Shown here piece by piece: positions 62,903 to 64,000 of a stretch of 64,000 nt of DNA. Positions within the stretch are counted from its first letter, which is position 1, and each line of letters starts with the position of its first letter. The stretch comes from SB11 sp964584305 (GTDB lineage Bacteria > Bacteroidota > Bacteroidia > UBA8524). The DNA lies in assembly GCA_964584305.1 (NCBI GenBank), contig CAZOZL010000005.1, positions 107,146-171,145 on the forward strand, in the 5' to 3' direction. The notes below the pieces were generated by a model, which did not search any database, had not been told where the DNA came from, and worked only from the letters and a program-made list of their open reading frames with translations. The translations under genes were made by a program, and so were the position numbers.

Positions 62903-63424
62903 TTAGCTAATCTTTTCTAAAGCCTTGAGTATCTTTTTTCCTCTACTTTTAAAACCAGCAGAGCCATGAGGCATTCGGTCTTCAATTAATAATTTTAGTT
63001 CGTTTTTAAAGTCAGTATGCTCTTTAGTAATGTTTAATAAAACACTCATGCTAAACACTTTAATAGCGACAGATTCTTCTGGGTTTGCTAAATAATTAAA
63101 GCATACAGTTGCCAGCGTACCAATACTTTCTTGGGGTATATCAATATTTTGCAAAAAACGGACTGTATTCCGTTTCACAGCATCGTGAATGTCTTTTCTT
63201 TTTAGGTTGTTAATAAGAACATTTATGTACGGCTTTACAAAATTGATTTGGTCTTTTGCAATAAAGCCTAACGGCCAAGCAGCCCGTTGATTAAGACGGT
63301 ATTCTCCATTCAAAAAAACAGCGATAAGTTGTTCAAAATTTTCCTTGCTTTTTTTTGCCCATGCAGCAATTTTTAATGCCTGTGGCTTGCTATGTTCTTT
63401 AAGAAGTTCTTTTTTTAAGTCCAT
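62903..63424 (-). CDS. HEAT/ARM-like helical repeat protein
   Basis: A 173-residue cytoplasmic protein of paired helices: ALKIAAWAKKSKENFEQLIAVFLNGEYRLNQRAAWPLGFIA, PYINVLINNLKRKDIHDAVKRNTVRFLQNI, and NPEESVAIKVFSMSVLLNITKEH. The pattern looks like HEAT or armadillo repeats, which bind other proteins or DNA (some alkylation-repair proteins share it). Short members like this are conserved in Bacteroidota without a known role. No start ambiguity was seen. It stands alone with its own terminator. Confidence 0.7.
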   Translation of the reverse strand: MDLKKELLKEHSKPQALKIAAWAKKSKENFEQLIAVFLNGEYRLNQRAAWPLGFIAKDQINFVKPYINVLINNLKRKDIHDAVKRNTVRFLQNIDIPQESIGTLATVCFNYLANPEESVAIKVFSMSVLLNITKEHTDFKNELKLLIEDRMPHGSAGFKSRGKKILKALEKIS

Positions 63425-63539
63425 TGCTTACACTTTCAAAAGTAAATATTTAATTGTATTTACTTAGCTAACCTGAGTTTGATATTAGCTTTTAGTGCGA
63501 TGGGCAGCCATGCTGAACTTGATTTAGTGACTGCCTTAT

Positions 63540-63690
63540 TAAAAAAGACAGAATAGGCATGAATGCCCATTCTATACATAAAGTTTTTTGTTAAGGTTAT
63601 TAATTGTGGCAGGTTTCAACCTGCTGCAAGAAAATGCCTGAACTGCACGTACAAGTGTCATTTATTCCTTTCTTGTTATTAACCCCTACC
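63540..63690. repeat. Interspersed mosaic palindromic repeat, copy 5
   Basis: Upstream AAAAAGACAGAATAGG and the two hairpins match copy 1 (11934-12020): GAATAGGCAT / ATGCCCATTC and GTGGCAGGTT / AACCTGCTGC. Module order as in the other copies, leading into the tandem array that follows. Confidence 0.85.
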
Positions 63691-64000
63691 AATGTATTGC
63701 AATTTTTACCTGTACCACAATTTGGCTTCCCCTTAAGGGGAAGGGTACTTATTTAATTGTGCTAATAGTTGATTTGGAAGGGGTTGCTATACTGACGCAA
63801 ATCACGTCATTGCACCCTACCAATGTATTGCAATTTTTACCTGTACCACAATTTGGCTTCCCCTTAAGGGGAAGGGTACTTATTTAATTGTGCTAATAGT
63901 TGATTTGGAAGGGGTTGCTATACTGACGCAAATCACGTCATTGCACCCTACCAATGTATTGCAATTTTTACCTGTACCACAATTTGGCTTCCCCTTAAGG
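63691..64000. repeat. Tandem array, 131-bp unit, running off the window
   Basis: AATGTATTGCAATTTTTACC starts at 63691, 63822 and 63953, each 131 bp apart. Units contain CTTCCCCTTAAGGGGAAG (perfect 18-bp palindrome), GTGCTAATAGTTGATTTGG and CTGACGCAAATCACGTCATTG. The array continues past the right edge. It is the counterpart of the 200-bp array at 12.0 kb, built on the same module. Confidence 0.9.

Overview
The window is chromosomal DNA of a free-living or host-associated member of the Bacteroidota, outside the well-studied model genera as far as I can tell. The evidence is direct. The DNA is AT-rich, and a type IX secretion/gliding cluster (gldJ, porU, porV, a PorP/SprF-family gene) is present. 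At least five proteins carry the T9SS C-terminal sorting domain (a YPNP-type motif plus a Gly-Ile/Met-Tyr strand). TAnnTTTG promoter -7 elements precede many start codons, and Shine-Dalgarno sequences are almost absent. Nothing looks like a phage, plasmid or insertion sequence with a transposase.

Layout. 1-11.7 kb: a large TolB-like surface protein cut by the window edge, a glyoxalase II-like hydrolase, then porV and porU (minus) divergent from a PorP/SprF gene and gldJ (plus). 11.7-12.5 kb: a non-coding block of mosaic palindromic repeats. 12.5-21.8 kb: a DUF4197 lipoprotein, an M1 peptidase, a DUF3109 protein, a 900-residue Calx-beta T9SS cargo, tRNA-Arg(ACG), and a COG3014/LpoB-like lipoprotein pair. 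21.8-28.4 kb: a housekeeping run with etfBA, a bifunctional nuclease (DUF151), a concentrative nucleoside transporter, an ECF sigma factor with a small partner, endonuclease III and a beta-barrel protein. 28.4-39.6 kb: a 283-bp MITE-like element, a C1B peptidase, a T9SS subtilase, an ECF sigma factor with a protein that combines an inner-membrane helix and an outer-membrane barrel, NfeD/FloA, a tail-specific protease and a TlpA-like thioredoxin. 39.8-53.7 kb: peptidases, recA, an M23 endopeptidase, rsmE, DUF4846 and DUF4159 proteins, a MarR regulator, trhO and a T9SS beta-lactamase-fold hydrolase. 53.7-62.4 kb: the most distinctive locus, a putative iron/heme uptake island. It holds an MFS siderophore-type permease, a HmuY-like protein fused to a T9SS sorting domain, a TonB-dependent receptor and a HmuY-like lipoprotein. 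It also has two near-identical 17-bp palindromic operators, one before the permease and one before a PD40 lipoprotein/M28 peptidase pair. 62.4-64 kb: a doubly broken terC pseudogene, a HEAT-like protein, and repeats that become a 131-bp tandem array at the right edge.

How it fits together. The PorU/PorV attachment machinery in the first 9 kb would process and anchor the CTD-bearing cargo found at 16, 30, 41, 52 and 55 kb. The organism appears proteolytic: nine peptidase genes lie in the window (C25, M1, C1B, S8, S41, two M28, S1, M23), most with signal peptides. The intergenic repeats form one mosaic family whose hairpins show compensatory base changes. With the HmuY-CTD locus, they are the least explained signals here.
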